A stretch of DNA of 64,000 bases from Curtobacterium sp. 9128 (GTDB taxonomy: Bacteria > Actinomycetota > Actinomycetes > Actinomycetales > Microbacteriaceae), in assembly GCF_007673775.1 (NCBI RefSeq), contig NZ_VEAF01000005.1, positions 330,974 to 394,973 of the forward strand. The letters run 5' to 3'. The first letter of the stretch is position 1. Every line of letters begins with the position of its first letter. Shown here piece by piece: positions 1 to 10,795 of this stretch. Made by a program: the position numbers and the translations under genes. Under the pieces are notes generated by a model. That model was not told the DNA's origin, did not search any database, and saw nothing but the letters and a program-made list of their open reading frames with translations.

Positions 1-92
1 GCCCGCTCAGCCGGAGTGGCGGCGCAGCCGAGACCGGCAGCCGTCCGGGCGGCCCGCTCGACCGGCGCGCCACCCGCCGAGCGGACGCGCGA

Positions 93-136
93 ACGACAGG
101 AGGCGCGGTGCCAGCTGGCACCGCGCCTCCCGTCGT
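93..136. terminator. Near-perfect palindrome downstream of htrA
   Basis: A 44-bp inverted repeat with a single mismatch and no loop, centred at ccag/ctgg and containing GGAGGCGCGGTGCC. It lies 11 bp beyond the htrA stop codon. It has no T-tract, which is common for actinobacterial terminators. It is one member of a family of similar palindromes at gene ends in this window (6260, 24486, 35951, 52211). Confidence 0.7.
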
Positions 137-147
137 CCTGCTGGGCG

Positions 148-2178
<2,031 letters not shown>

Positions 2179-2380
2179 GCTGGACGTGCTCCTTTCAAGC
2201 TCGTGCAGTCTGTCGCACCCACCTGGGCGGTCATCCTGACTGGGCTGCGAGTGCCCTATGGCGATCTTATGCGCGACCTGTGGACGGTTCCCGGGCACAC
2301 GATCTCGACGCACGGTGCACGTGATCCTGAACCCACCGGGCACGAGCCCCGGACGCGCCAGGGACTCGATCCGGACGCAC

Positions 2381-2386
2381 TAGGTT
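2381..2386 (+). promoter_or_regulatory. Possible -10 of the aminotransferase gene
   Basis: TAGGTT hexamer reading toward the gene at 2424. Transcription starting about 7 nt downstream would give a leader of about 30 nt that carries the GGAGGGAA ribosome site. No clear -35 seen. Confidence 0.4.
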
Positions 2387-2423
2387 GGGCTCCGTTCACC
2401 GTCACGCCGTCGGAGGGAATCCC

Positions 2424-3635
2424 ATGCGACAGTCCGGACCCTGGTTGCGCGCGGCGGAGGGGGCCATGCTCCTCGGCCCCGACGGGACGCCGGCGCCGAC
2501 CGTCTTCGCGGAGATGAGCGCCCTCGCGGCGAGCACCGGGGCGATCAACCTCGGTCAGGGGTTCCCGGATGAGGACGGCCCCGCCGAGGTGCTCGAGGCC
2601 GCAGCCCGCGCGATCCGGGACGGGTTCAACCAGTACCCGCCGGGCCGCGGCACTCCGGACCTCCGGCTGGCCGTCGCCGAGCACCAGCAGCGCTGGTACG
2701 GGCTCGACGTCGACCCCGACCGCGAGGTGCTGGTGACGGCGGGCGCGACCGAGGCGCTCGCGGCGACGCTCCTCGCGCTCGTGGAGCCGGGCGACGAGGT
2801 GATCACCTTCGAGCCCTTCTACGACGCCTACGGTGCGCTCATCGGGCTCGCCGGCGGCACCCACGTCACCGTGCCGCTCACCGCGCCGGACTTCCTCCCC
2901 GACGAGGCCACCCTCCGCGCCGCGTTCTCCGACCGCACGCGCGCCGTCCTCGTGAACACCCCGCACAACCCGACCGGTCGGGTGCTGCCGACCGAGGTCC
3001 TCCGGGTCGTGGTGGAGCTCGCCACCCGGCACGATGCGGTGATCATCACCGACGAGGTGTACGAGCACCTCACGTTCGACGTCCCACACGTGCCGATCGC
3101 CACGCTCCCGGGAGCCGCCGAACGGACCGTGACGATCTCGAGTGCTGGGAAGACCTTCAGCACCACCGGGTGGAAGATCGGGTGGCTCACGGCTCCCCCG
3201 GCCCTCGTCGACGCCGTCACCTCGGTGAAGCAGTTCCTCACGTTCACGGGCGGTGCCCCGTTCCAGCCGGCCGTCGCCGTGGGACTCCGCCTCCCCGACG
3301 CGGTGTTCACCGGGATCGCCGCCGACCTCGCCGCGAAGCACGCCGTCCTCGCGTCGGGTCTCGCCGCAGCCGGCTTCGACGTGCTGCAACCGGACGGCGG
3401 CTACTTCGTGATCGCGGACGCCGCACCGCTCGGCCACGACGACGCCCGGGCGTTCTGCCTCGAGCTCCCCGCCCTGGCCGGCGTCGTCGGGGTCCCGGTC
3501 TCGGCGTTCGTCCGCCCCGACCACGCCCACGGCTACCGCTCGCTGGTCCGCTTCGCGTTCTGCAAGCGCCGGTCGGTGCTCGACGACGCGGCGGCCCGAC
3601 TCGCGCGACTCGACCGGTCCGTCACCGCACGCTGA
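2424..3635 (+). CDS. Class I/II PLP-dependent aminotransferase (kynurenine/glutamine/methionine transaminase type)
   Basis: Protein of 403 aa. The N-terminal INLGQGFPDEDGP and FNQYPPGRGTPDLR segments and the PLP-lysine motif SSAGKTFSTTGWKIGW place it in the fold-type I group that contains kynurenine aminotransferase, glutamine transaminase K and YbdL. ATG at 2424 follows GGAGGGAA at 2412-2419. It faces a nitrilase-family amidase (3726-4529). Family knowledge: glutamine transaminases of this type make alpha-ketoglutaramate, which omega-amidases of the nitrilase family hydrolyse; the pairing suggests such a pathway, for example in methionine salvage. The exact amino donor cannot be read from sequence. 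Confidence 0.9.
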   Translation: MRQSGPWLRAAEGAMLLGPDGTPAPTVFAEMSALAASTGAINLGQGFPDEDGPAEVLEAAARAIRDGFNQYPPGRGTPDLRLAVAEHQQRWYGLDVDPDREVLVTAGATEALAATLLALVEPGDEVITFEPFYDAYGALIGLAGGTHVTVPLTAPDFLPDEATLRAAFSDRTRAVLVNTPHNPTGRVLPTEVLRVVVELATRHDAVIITDEVYEHLTFDVPHVPIATLPGAAERTVTISSAGKTFSTTGWKIGWLTAPPALVDAVTSVKQFLTFTGGAPFQPAVAVGLRLPDAVFTGIAADLAAKHAVLASGLAAAGFDVLQPDGGYFVIADAAPLGHDDARAFCLELPALAGVVGVPVSAFVRPDHAHGYRSLVRFAFCKRRSVLDDAAARLARLDRSVTAR

Positions 3636-3725
3636 CCCGCGGCCGTCCAGGAGGCTGCGCCCGCGTCCCGCGGGCCCGGTCCCGTCGCCCGGTGGTGGCG
3701 TCCACCGCCCCGGTCACCGCTCCGG

Positions 3726-4529
3726 TCACCGCTCCGTGACGTCGTACCGACGGAGGGCCAGGGACGGGTTGACCCGCCGGACCTCGTCTGTCACCGCGGT
3801 GTCGACCGTCGCGACGAGCAGGCCGGGCGACGCACCGAGCGCGGCCGTCGCGACCCCGGCGGGATCGAGCACCACGGAACCGCCGATCCCCACGGGCGGC
3901 GCCTGGCCGACGCCGACCACCCAGATCGTGTTCTCGATCGCCCGCGCCGTGAGCAGCGTGCGCCAGTGGTGTTCCTTGCCAGGCCCCCTGACCCACTCGG
4001 CCGGCAGCACGACGACGTCCGCGGACGCCGCGGCGAGCCGTCGGGTGACCTCGGGGAACCGGAGGTCGTAGCAGGTCTCGAGGCCGATGCGCACGCCGCC
4101 GAGCTCGAACACCGGCAGCTGCGACGGGGCGCCCGGTTCGATGCGGTCGGACTCGCGCGAGCCGAAGGCGTCGTAGAGGTGCACCTTCCGGTAGACGTGC
4201 AGGACCGCGCCGTCCGGTCCGATCGCGACGAGCGCGTTCCGGAAGCGCTCCGGCTGCTCCGACGCCTCGGCGACACCGACGACGAGCGCCACGTGCGTGT
4301 CCCGGGCGACCTGCTGCAGGCCGCGGACGAACGGCCCGTCGAGTGCCTGCGCCGCCGCGACGAACCGGTCGTCGATGTCCGCCGTGAAGTACGACGTGTA
4401 CTCCGGCGTCACGAGCAGGTCGGCACCGCGGGCGGCGGCGTCCTCCGCGGCGGACCGGACGGTCTCCAGGTTCGTCGCCGGGTCGTCGACGGGGGCGAAC
4501 TGCGCGGCGGCGATCGTCAGACTGGTCAC
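3726..4529 (-). CDS. Carbon-nitrogen hydrolase (nitrilase superfamily), possible omega-amidase
   Basis: Protein of 267 aa, a full-length single-domain nitrilase-superfamily amidase. The Glu-Lys-Cys triad is visible: E43 (VTPEYTSYF), K115 (YRKVHLYD) and C153 (LETCYDLRFPE). GTG at 4529 is taken as start because a TAGCCT hexamer ends 6 nt before it, suggesting a leaderless transcript. The gene converges on the aminotransferase at 2424-3635, which supports a role in hydrolysing an alpha-keto acid amide produced by that enzyme. Other amidase substrates remain possible. Confidence 0.9.
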   Translation of the reverse strand: MTSLTIAAAQFAPVDDPATNLETVRSAAEDAAARGADLLVTPEYTSYFTADIDDRFVAAAQALDGPFVRGLQQVARDTHVALVVGVAEASEQPERFRNALVAIGPDGAVLHVYRKVHLYDAFGSRESDRIEPGAPSQLPVFELGGVRIGLETCYDLRFPEVTRRLAAASADVVVLPAEWVRGPGKEHHWRTLLTARAIENTIWVVGVGQAPPVGIGGSVVLDPAGVATAALGASPGLLVATVDTAVTDEVRRVNPSLALRRYDVTER

Positions 4530-4535
4530 GGGACG

Positions 4536-4541
4536 AGGCTA
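4536..4541 (-). promoter_or_regulatory. Leaderless -10 (TAGCCT) of the amidase gene
   Basis: The hexamer reads toward the gene and is 6 nt from GTG 4529, so the mRNA would begin at or next to the start codon. Confidence 0.55.
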
Positions 4542-4587
4542 ACCGCACGGCCCCGGTGCCGGCAGTGCGGAGCGGACCGCAGGGCCC

Positions 4588-5193
4588 TCAGCGGACGTCG
4601 AGCACGTCGAAGGACCGTCGCAGGATCCCGGCGAGGTCCTCGTCCTGCCCTTGCGCCCACGTGGTGACCGCGACGTCGAAGCACGCCAGCGCCGCCTGCA
4701 CCACGGTGTGCACGCGGAGTTCCGCGTCCCCGTCGGGCGAGCCCGTCGTCCGGTCGACGACGAGCGGCGTCAGCGCCTCGGCCCACGCCTGGTGCTTCTC
4801 GAGGTTCCGGGCACGTAGCGACGGCGTGCTCGTCATCACGCGGACGGACCGGCGGCCGGTCTCGGTGTCCTCGCCGGCGTGCTCGACCATCGCCACGAAC
4901 GTCTCCCGCAGGGACCGCCACACCGGTTCTCCCGGCGGACGCGCCGCGAACGCCGCGACCAGAGCAGCCCGGTGTCGCGTCGGGTCGCCGATGACCGCGT
5001 CCTCCTTCGCCGGGAAGTACCGGTGGAAGCTCCGCGGGGAGATCCCGGCCTCGGCTGCGACCTGCTCCACGGTGACCCGGTCGAACCCGTCCGCGTCGAA
5101 GCGGGCGATGGCCACTGCCGCGACCCGCGCCCGGACCGCATCCCGGGCGACGTCCCGCAGTCCGGACCGGGTGCCGGTGCTCGTCTCGCTCAC
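4588..5193 (-). CDS. TetR-family transcriptional regulator
   Basis: Protein of 201 aa. The N-terminal helix-turn-helix (around residues 36-62, VTVEQVAAEAGISPRSFHRYF) is typical of TetR proteins; the C-terminal ligand domain is not assignable. GTG at 5193 sits 6 nt after a TACGAT hexamer. It is divergent from the aldo/keto reductase at 5307, with two GGCAGnnnCTGCC palindromes between them. The likely role is repression of that reductase gene and perhaps of itself; this is inferred from the arrangement. The inducer is unknown. Confidence 0.9.
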   Translation of the reverse strand: MSETSTGTRSGLRDVARDAVRARVAAVAIARFDADGFDRVTVEQVAAEAGISPRSFHRYFPAKEDAVIGDPTRHRAALVAAFAARPPGEPVWRSLRETFVAMVEHAGEDTETGRRSVRVMTSTPSLRARNLEKHQAWAEALTPLVVDRTTGSPDGDAELRVHTVVQAALACFDVAVTTWAQGQDEDLAGILRRSFDVLDVR

Positions 5194-5199
5194 CCGGCG

Positions 5200-5205
5200 A
5201 TCGTA
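5200..5205 (-). promoter_or_regulatory. Leaderless -10 (TACGAT) of the tetR gene
   Basis: Six nt before GTG 5193. It lies about 45 bp from the nearer operator palindrome, so the regulator could plausibly also act on its own gene. Confidence 0.55.
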
Positions 5206-5249
5206 CCGTGCTGGCAGACGCAGCCGAGCGTGACAGATGCCGTCGCATA

Positions 5250-5283
5250 TGGCAGGCTCTGCCAGGTACGGCAGTCACTGCCA
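5250..5283. promoter_or_regulatory. Paired operator palindromes for the TetR regulator
   Basis: TGGCAGGCTCTGCCA (5250-5264) is a palindrome with 6-bp arms around a 3-nt centre. CGGCAGTCACTGCCA (5269-5283) repeats it, and its flanks (GTAC on both sides) extend the symmetry. Centres are 19 bp apart, about two helical turns. A further half site GGCAG is near 5213. The sites lie between the tetR start and the reductase start, ending 24 bp before ATG 5307. Confidence 0.7.
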
Positions 5284-5306
5284 GTACGACAACGGAAGGA
5301 ACCAGC

Positions 5307-6245
5307 ATGCAGCTCCGCACTCTCGGCACGCAGGGACTCGTCGTCGGCGCCGTCGGCTACGGCGCGATGGGCACGACGTTCGCCTACGGCCCCGGTGACG
5401 ACACCGAGTCGATCGCCGCCATCCGCCAGGCCCACGAGCTCGGCGTCACCCACTTCGACACGGCCGAGCTCTACGGCTGGGGAACGGGCGAACAGCTCCT
5501 CGGCGCCGCACTCGCCCCCGTCCGGGACGAGGTCACCATCGCGACGAAGTTCGGCTTCACGCCCGATGCCTACCGGCCGAACTCCCACCCCGACCACATC
5601 CGGGAGGTCGTCGACGCCAGTCTCCGGAACCTCGGCACCGACTCGATCGACCTGCTCTACCAGCACGTCCACGACCCGGCGGTCCCCATCGAGGACGTCG
5701 TCGGCGTCATGCAGGAGTACGTCCAGGCAGGGAAGGTCCGGTACCTCGGCCTGTCGAACACCGATGCGGCGAACATCCGCCGCGCGCATGCCGTGCACCC
5801 GATCTCGGTGCTCCAGACCGAGTACTCGATCTTCTCCCGCGAGTCGGAGGAGCTCTTCGGCACCGTCGACGAGCTCGGCATCGGCCTCGTCGCCTACTCA
5901 CCGCTCGCCCGCGGCTTCCTCAGCGGCGCCGTCGCACCACGGCAGGAGTACGCCGCCGACGACATCCGGCAGTGGCTCGAGTGGTGGGCGCCGGAACACT
6001 GGGACGCCAACACCGCCGTCGTCGCGGGCCTCACCGAGCTGGCCACGGCGAAGGGAATCTCGCTCTCCCAGCTCGCCCTCGCGTGGATCCTCGCGCAGCG
6101 GGACGACATCGTGCCGATCCCGGGATCGCGGAACCCGGGACGGGTCGCGGAGAACGTCGCCGCCGCGGACGTGGTCCTGACCGTCGACGACCTCGCCAGG
6201 ATCGACGCACTCGGGCAGGGGGTGCGCGGCCGGCGCGCCGGCTGA
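5307..6245 (+). CDS. Aldo/keto reductase
   Basis: Protein of 312 aa, NADPH-dependent carbonyl reductase of the AKR superfamily with a TIM barrel. Conserved elements visible: the catalytic Asp/Tyr region HFDTAELYGWGTGEQLLG, Lys in TKFGF, His in QHVHDP, and the cofactor-binding C-terminal PIPGSRNPGRVAEN. ATG 5307 follows GGAAGGA at 5294-5300. Probably under control of the divergent TetR protein through the palindromes at 5250-5283. Substrate unknown. Confidence 0.93.
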   Translation: MQLRTLGTQGLVVGAVGYGAMGTTFAYGPGDDTESIAAIRQAHELGVTHFDTAELYGWGTGEQLLGAALAPVRDEVTIATKFGFTPDAYRPNSHPDHIREVVDASLRNLGTDSIDLLYQHVHDPAVPIEDVVGVMQEYVQAGKVRYLGLSNTDAANIRRAHAVHPISVLQTEYSIFSRESEELFGTVDELGIGLVAYSPLARGFLSGAVAPRQEYAADDIRQWLEWWAPEHWDANTAVVAGLTELATAKGISLSQLALAWILAQRDDIVPIPGSRNPGRVAENVAAADVVLTVDDLARIDALGQGVRGRRAG

Positions 6246-6259
6246 TCGGTGACCGAGTG

Positions 6260-6305
6260 CCGGACGGGAGGCACGGTGCGGGCCCGCACCGAGCCTCCCG
6301 TCCGG
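6260..6305. terminator. Palindromic terminator after the aldo/keto reductase
   Basis: A 46-bp inverted repeat (23-nt arms, one mismatch) with core GGACGGGAGGC and GGTGCGGG, 15 bp past the reductase stop. Same family as 93-136. Confidence 0.75.
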
Positions 6306-6324
6306 CGGACGGCCCGACACATGC

Positions 6325-6358
6325 AAGAAGCCCCGGTCCTGACGGACCGGGGCTTCTT
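6325..6358. terminator. Bidirectional hairpin terminator between reductase and tRNA-fMet
   Basis: Perfect 15-bp stem (aagaagccccggtcc) with loop tgac. On the minus strand it lies just past the 3' end of the tRNA and is followed by little T; on both strands the arms begin or end in AAGAAG/CTTCTT, giving a weak T-run. It can serve both converging units. Confidence 0.8.
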
Positions 6359-6367
6359 CGTGACGCT

Positions 6368-6444
6368 TGGTTGCGGGGGCAGGATTTGAACCTACGACCT
6401 CTGGGTTATGAGCCCAGCGAGCTACCGAACTGCTCCACCCCGCG
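6368..6444 (-). tRNA. Initiator tRNA-fMet (CAT anticodon)
   Basis: A complete 77-nt cloverleaf on the minus strand with encoded CCA at 6368-6370. Anticodon loop CTCATAA. Initiator features are direct: the C1:A72 mismatch at the acceptor end (CGCGGGG paired with CCCCGCA) and three G:C pairs in the anticodon stem next to the loop (GGG/CCC). These distinguish it from elongator tRNA-Met and tRNA-Ile2. Confidence 0.97.
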
Positions 6445-6468
6445 GCACGTAGAACAGCCTACACGGCA

Positions 6469-6502
6469 ACGGGCGGGGCGCCAAATCGAGCGCCCCGCCC
6501 GT
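6469..6502. terminator. Hairpin terminator after the UPF0182 gene
   Basis: Perfect 13-bp stem (acgggcggggcgc) with loop caaatcga, placed 4 bp beyond the UPF0182 stop codon on its downstream side and before the tRNA gene. Confidence 0.75.
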
Positions 6503-6506
6503 GTCG

Positions 6507-9500
6507 TCAGCCGTTCGACTCGGCTTCGATGGCGGCCTGGATGGCCTCCTGCAGGCGCTTGTCCGCCTCGGCCGCGGCGACCAGGTCGTTGTCCGCGTAG
6601 GCCTGCTGGCGGTCCTGGAGTGCCGCGTTCGCGTCGTCCAGGGCCTGCTGCACCGCCGGGTTCGTCGAAGTCGATCCGCTGCCGCCGGTCGCACCGGTGC
6701 CGGTGTCGGACCCGGAGCCGGAGGACCCGCTGTCGGACGAACCGGCGTCCGAGGAACCGGAACCGCCCGTGGCACCCTGGTCGCCGGCCGGCGCGCCGGA
6801 GTCACCGCCGAAGAGCTGGTTCAGCGCCTCGTCGAGGGTGTCCTCGAACGCGATCTTGTCGCCGAAGGCCACGAGGACCTTCTGCAGCAGCGGGTAGGAA
6901 CCGCTCGACGTCGACTGGACGTAGACCGGTTGGACGTAGAGGAACCCACCACCGACCGGGAGCGTCAGCAGGTTGCCCTGCTTGACGGTGCTGTTCCCGC
7001 GCTTCAGGATGTTCAGCTCCTGCGACACCGTGGTGTCCGAGTTGAACAGGTTCTGCACCTGGAGCGGACCGGGGATGTTGTCGGTCTTCGGGATCGTCAG
7101 CAGGGTGAGCTTGCCGTACCCGGACGCCCGCTTGCCCTTGCCGGCACCGCCCGCGTCGGAGTCCACGGCGAGGTACCCGGTGAGCACGTTCCGGGCGTTC
7201 GACCCGGTCTGCTGCGGGATGTACGTCGTGTACAGCGAGTAGGCCGTCCCCTGCCCCGGCACCTTCATCGTCAGGTAGTACGGGTCCTGCAGGTCGTCCC
7301 GCGTCGCCGTCGTCTGGGTGCCCAGCGCGTTCGTCGTCGTGGTGGTGCTCGTGTCGCTGTTGGCGTCGCTGTTGTTCGACCCCGTCGTGGGGTCGGACGG
7401 CGTCGTCCAGGCGTCGTCACCCGAGTAGAACGAGTTGGCGTTCGTGACGTGGTACGTGCCGAGGATCGACCGCTGCACCTTGAAGAGGTCGGTCGGGTAC
7501 CGGACGTGGTCGAGGAGCTCGGCGCTCATGCTCGACATCGGCTGCATCGACGTGGGGAAGATCTTCTGCCACGTCTGCAGCATCGGGTCCTTCGTGTCCC
7601 AGGCGTACAGCGTGACCTTGCCCGTGTAGGCGTCGACCGTGGCCTTCACCGAGTTGCGGATGTAGTTCACCTGGTCGGTCCGGTACGTCGACGACTCGGT
7701 GCCGTTGATGCTGTCGGACAGGCTCTGGCTCTGCGAGTACGGGTACGCGTTCGAGGTCGTGTAGCCGTCCACGATCCACTGCAGGCGGTGGTCGACGATC
7801 GCCGGGTAGGCGTCCTTGTCGAGGGTCAGGTACGGCGCGACCTTCTGGACGCGGACGAGCGGGCTCCGGTCGTAGAGGATCTGCGAGTCCTTGTTCACCG
7901 CGTTCGACAGCAGGATCTGCTCGGACTGGAACTTCGCCGCGTAGACGAGCCGGTTGAAGAAGTTGCCGATGCTCGGGCCGCCGTTGCCCTGGTACGTGGT
8001 GGTCGCGTTGCCGCCGTTGGCGTCGTCGGAGCCGGACGGGTAGTCGAGCTCGACGTTCTTCGACCCCTTCGGGGCACCGACGATCGAGTACGGCGGCGAG
8101 GTCTCGCCGAAGTAGACGCGCTGCTGGTAGTCGCCGAGCGCACCCGTGGACGGGATCCCGGACTCGAGGAACACCGGCTTGCCGTCGCTGGCGCGCTGGT
8201 TGCCGTACGCCGCGGCGACACCGAACCCGTGCGTGTAGACGAACGTGCGGTTGTACTGCGTGTTCGCGGCGCTGCTGAGACCGTCGAGGTCGATGTCACG
8301 GACCGCGATGACGGTGTCCTCGGTCTGGCCCTTGATGTCGTAGCGGTCGACGTCGAGCTCGTTCGGGAACTGGTAGTACTGCCGCGACTGCTGGAGCTGG
8401 CTGAACGTGTCGGAGACGATCTTGGGGTCGATCAGGCGGATGTTCGTCGTCGTCTGGGCGTCCTCGGCCAGGGCGCCCGATGCCGTCTCGGTCGTGGCGT
8501 CGTAGTTCGACTCCTTGACGCCGGACACGTCGTACGCGTCGCGGGTGGCGTCGATGTTGCGCTGGATGTACGCGGACTCGTACGACCGCTCACTCGGGGC
8601 GACCTGGAGCCGCTGCACGATCCACGGGTAGATCCCGCCGACGACGATCGCGGACACGAGCAGCAGCCCGGTGCCCACGACCGAGACCCGCCAGCGGCCG
8701 ATGACCGCGGTCACGATGAACAGCAGGGCGACGATCCCGGCGATGCCCGCCATGATCTCGCGCCCGGGGATCGTGGCGTTCACCTCGGTGTACTGGGCAC
8801 CGGTGATGAGCGAGTTGTCCTTGAGGAGCGCCGCGTACTGGTCGAGCCAGAGGCTGACGGCCTGCAGCGCGATGTACACGGCTGCCGTGATCGCGAGCTG
8901 CACGCGGGCGGCCCGCGAGATGCGGACCTCGCGCGCACCGAACCGCATGGCGCCGTAGAGGTAGCAGGCGGCGAGCGCGGCGAGGCCGGCGATGAGGACG
9001 ACCGCGGACGAGTACGCCACCACCGAGCGCCAGAACGGCAGCTCGAAGACGTAGAAGCCGATGTCGAGACCGAACTGCGGGTCCTTCTTGCCGAAGGGCG
9101 TGCGGTTGAAGTACTCGAGCACCATGCTCCAGCGCGGTGCGGTCGCGAGTCCGGCGAAGACGCCGAGGACGACCGGGATGCCGATCATCACGACGCGGCG
9201 GAGCGGCTCGATGACCTGCTGGTAGCGGTCCAGCTGCGACCCGAGCTTGGCGTACACCGGTCGGAACCGGAACGCGAACAGGATGCTGAGCCAGACCGGC
9301 ACCGCCATCCCGAGGAACCCGGCGAGGAACATGAGTCCGCCGGCGATCCACCTGGTGGTCAGGACGTTCTGGAAGCCCAACTGGGCGAACCATGCGTAGT
9401 CCGTGTACAGGCTCGCGAAGATGAAGAAGGCGATCACCAGTGCGGCCAGCACGATGATCGTGACCACGATGGGGACACGCGGCGAACGCCGTCCCGCGGT

Positions 9501-9527
9501 GGACGAGTTGGACGAGGTTGTCGTCAC
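6507..9527 (-). CDS. UPF0182 family membrane protein
   Basis: Protein of 1006 aa. The N-terminal third has about seven membrane segments (first in VTIIVLAALVIAFFIF); the large remainder is a soluble, probably extracytoplasmic domain; the C-terminus has a Gly/Ser/Asp-rich linker followed by a predicted helical tail rich in Ala, Gln and Glu. Length and layout match the actinobacterial UPF0182 family (mycobacterial Rv3193c), whose function is unknown. GTG 9527 is preferred to the longer frame because GGAG lies 8 nt upstream. The neighbouring PDZ/Lon-like gene keeps the mycobacterial order. Confidence 0.93.
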   Translation of the reverse strand: MTTTSSNSSTAGRRSPRVPIVVTIIVLAALVIAFFIFASLYTDYAWFAQLGFQNVLTTRWIAGGLMFLAGFLGMAVPVWLSILFAFRFRPVYAKLGSQLDRYQQVIEPLRRVVMIGIPVVLGVFAGLATAPRWSMVLEYFNRTPFGKKDPQFGLDIGFYVFELPFWRSVVAYSSAVVLIAGLAALAACYLYGAMRFGAREVRISRAARVQLAITAAVYIALQAVSLWLDQYAALLKDNSLITGAQYTEVNATIPGREIMAGIAGIVALLFIVTAVIGRWRVSVVGTGLLLVSAIVVGGIYPWIVQRLQVAPSERSYESAYIQRNIDATRDAYDVSGVKESNYDATTETASGALAEDAQTTTNIRLIDPKIVSDTFSQLQQSRQYYQFPNELDVDRYDIKGQTEDTVIAVRDIDLDGLSSAANTQYNRTFVYTHGFGVAAAYGNQRASDGKPVFLESGIPSTGALGDYQQRVYFGETSPPYSIVGAPKGSKNVELDYPSGSDDANGGNATTTYQGNGGPSIGNFFNRLVYAAKFQSEQILLSNAVNKDSQILYDRSPLVRVQKVAPYLTLDKDAYPAIVDHRLQWIVDGYTTSNAYPYSQSQSLSDSINGTESSTYRTDQVNYIRNSVKATVDAYTGKVTLYAWDTKDPMLQTWQKIFPTSMQPMSSMSAELLDHVRYPTDLFKVQRSILGTYHVTNANSFYSGDDAWTTPSDPTTGSNNSDANSDTSTTTTTNALGTQTTATRDDLQDPYYLTMKVPGQGTAYSLYTTYIPQQTGSNARNVLTGYLAVDSDAGGAGKGKRASGYGKLTLLTIPKTDNIPGPLQVQNLFNSDTTVSQELNILKRGNSTVKQGNLLTLPVGGGFLYVQPVYVQSTSSGSYPLLQKVLVAFGDKIAFEDTLDEALNQLFGGDSGAPAGDQGATGGSGSSDAGSSDSGSSGSGSDTGTGATGGSGSTSTNPAVQQALDDANAALQDRQQAYADNDLVAAAEADKRLQEAIQAAIEAESNG

Positions 9528-9674
9528 GTGATGTGCTCCAGACGTGTCGGACCGGCGGGCCCGGCGCACCGGGCCGTCAGTGCATCGATCCTATGGGACG
9601 CGACCGACAGCGAACCTGTACCCGATCTCAGCAACGCGAGCCGGGCCTCCAGTCCGACGCCGCCCGCCGGTGTG

Positions 9675-10787
9675 TCAGGAACCGCAGGTGGCGAGACGGG
9701 CGGTGCTGCGTCCCGCCGCGATCGTGTCCAGGTCGGTGACCGCCTGGTCGAGCGTCTTCACGGCGTAGACGTGGAGCCCGTCCGGGACGTGGCCGACGAC
9801 CTCGTCGCAGTTGTCCGCCGGGGCGAGGAAGACCGTCGCCCCGGCAGCCTCCGCGCCGTACAGCTTCTGGCGGATGCCGCCGATCGGGCCGACCTGGCCG
9901 TCCGCGGTGATGGTGCCCGTCCCGGCGACGTGCTTGCCCCCGTTGAGCTCGCCCGGCGTGATCTCGTCGATGATCCCGAGCGCGAACATCATGCCGGCCG
10001 ACGGACCGCCGACGTCCTGCAGGGTGATGTCGACGCGGAAGGGGAAGTCGTACCGCTCCACGACGCCGACCCCGAGCAGGGCCGTGCCGCTCTCGTCGCG
10101 CGGGGTGACCGACACCTGCTGGGTCGCACCGTCCCGGGTGATCGTCACCGTGGCCGGGGACGACGTCCCGTGCTTCGCGACGAGGTCGCGGAGCGTCGTG
10201 GCGTCCGCGTTCGTCGTGAGCGCGGTGCCGTCGAATGCCGTGATCACGTCGCCCTTCCGGATCGTGCCGTCCGCGGCGGAACCCGGCTGTACGGTGCCCA
10301 CCCGCAGGGTCGTCGGGATCTGGTAGCCCTGGTGGATCAGGGCGGCGGCGACCGCGGACTGCTGCGAGTTCGTCATGTCGGCGGCGTCCTGCTCGTTCAC
10401 CTGCTTCGTCGTGGTCCCCGGCGGGTAGATCGCCGACGCCGGGACGACCGCCTCGGACTTCGTGAAGAGCGCCCGGATCACGCTGGTCCACGGCGGACGC
10501 TGCGTCGCCGTGCCCTGGACGCTGACGGTGAGCATGTCGAGCGCTCCCGAGGTCGGGTACGTCTCGTGCCCGTCGACCTGGATGAGCTCGACGTCCTTCG
10601 CGTCCTTGCCGGTGCCCTGCTGCTGCGTGCCGATCGTGTTGAACACCGGACCGGGGAGCTCGATGACGTAGGGGCTCGGCAGCGCGGTCGCGACGATCGC
10701 GAGCACCACTGCCCCGATGACGAAGGCCCACCCGACCCTCCGGGAGCGGGAGCGGCGACGACGGGGCGCGGGCGCGAAGAGGGTCAA
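9675..10787 (-). CDS. YlbL-type Lon-like serine protease with PDZ domain
   Basis: Protein of 370 aa: a membrane anchor (about residues 18-38), a PDZ domain in the middle (LRVGTVQPGSAADG), and a Lon-type S16 proteolytic domain. The catalytic Ser-Lys dyad is S263 in GGPSAGMMF and K308 in GGIRQKLYG; the spacing fits Lon proteases. Mycobacterial Rv3194c is the counterpart in the same position. The start is TTG at 10787 with GGAAGG upstream; no ATG or GTG fits better. Three 24-bp tandem repeats lie directly before it. Probable role: membrane-bound proteolysis; substrate unknown. Confidence 0.88.
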   Translation of the reverse strand: MTLFAPAPRRRRSRSRRVGWAFVIGAVVLAIVATALPSPYVIELPGPVFNTIGTQQQGTGKDAKDVELIQVDGHETYPTSGALDMLTVSVQGTATQRPPWTSVIRALFTKSEAVVPASAIYPPGTTTKQVNEQDAADMTNSQQSAVAAALIHQGYQIPTTLRVGTVQPGSAADGTIRKGDVITAFDGTALTTNADATTLRDLVAKHGTSSPATVTITRDGATQQVSVTPRDESGTALLGVGVVERYDFPFRVDITLQDVGGPSAGMMFALGIIDEITPGELNGGKHVAGTGTITADGQVGPIGGIRQKLYGAEAAGATVFLAPADNCDEVVGHVPDGLHVYAVKTLDQAVTDLDTIAAGRSTARLATCGS

Positions 10788-10795
10788 CGGGGTCC

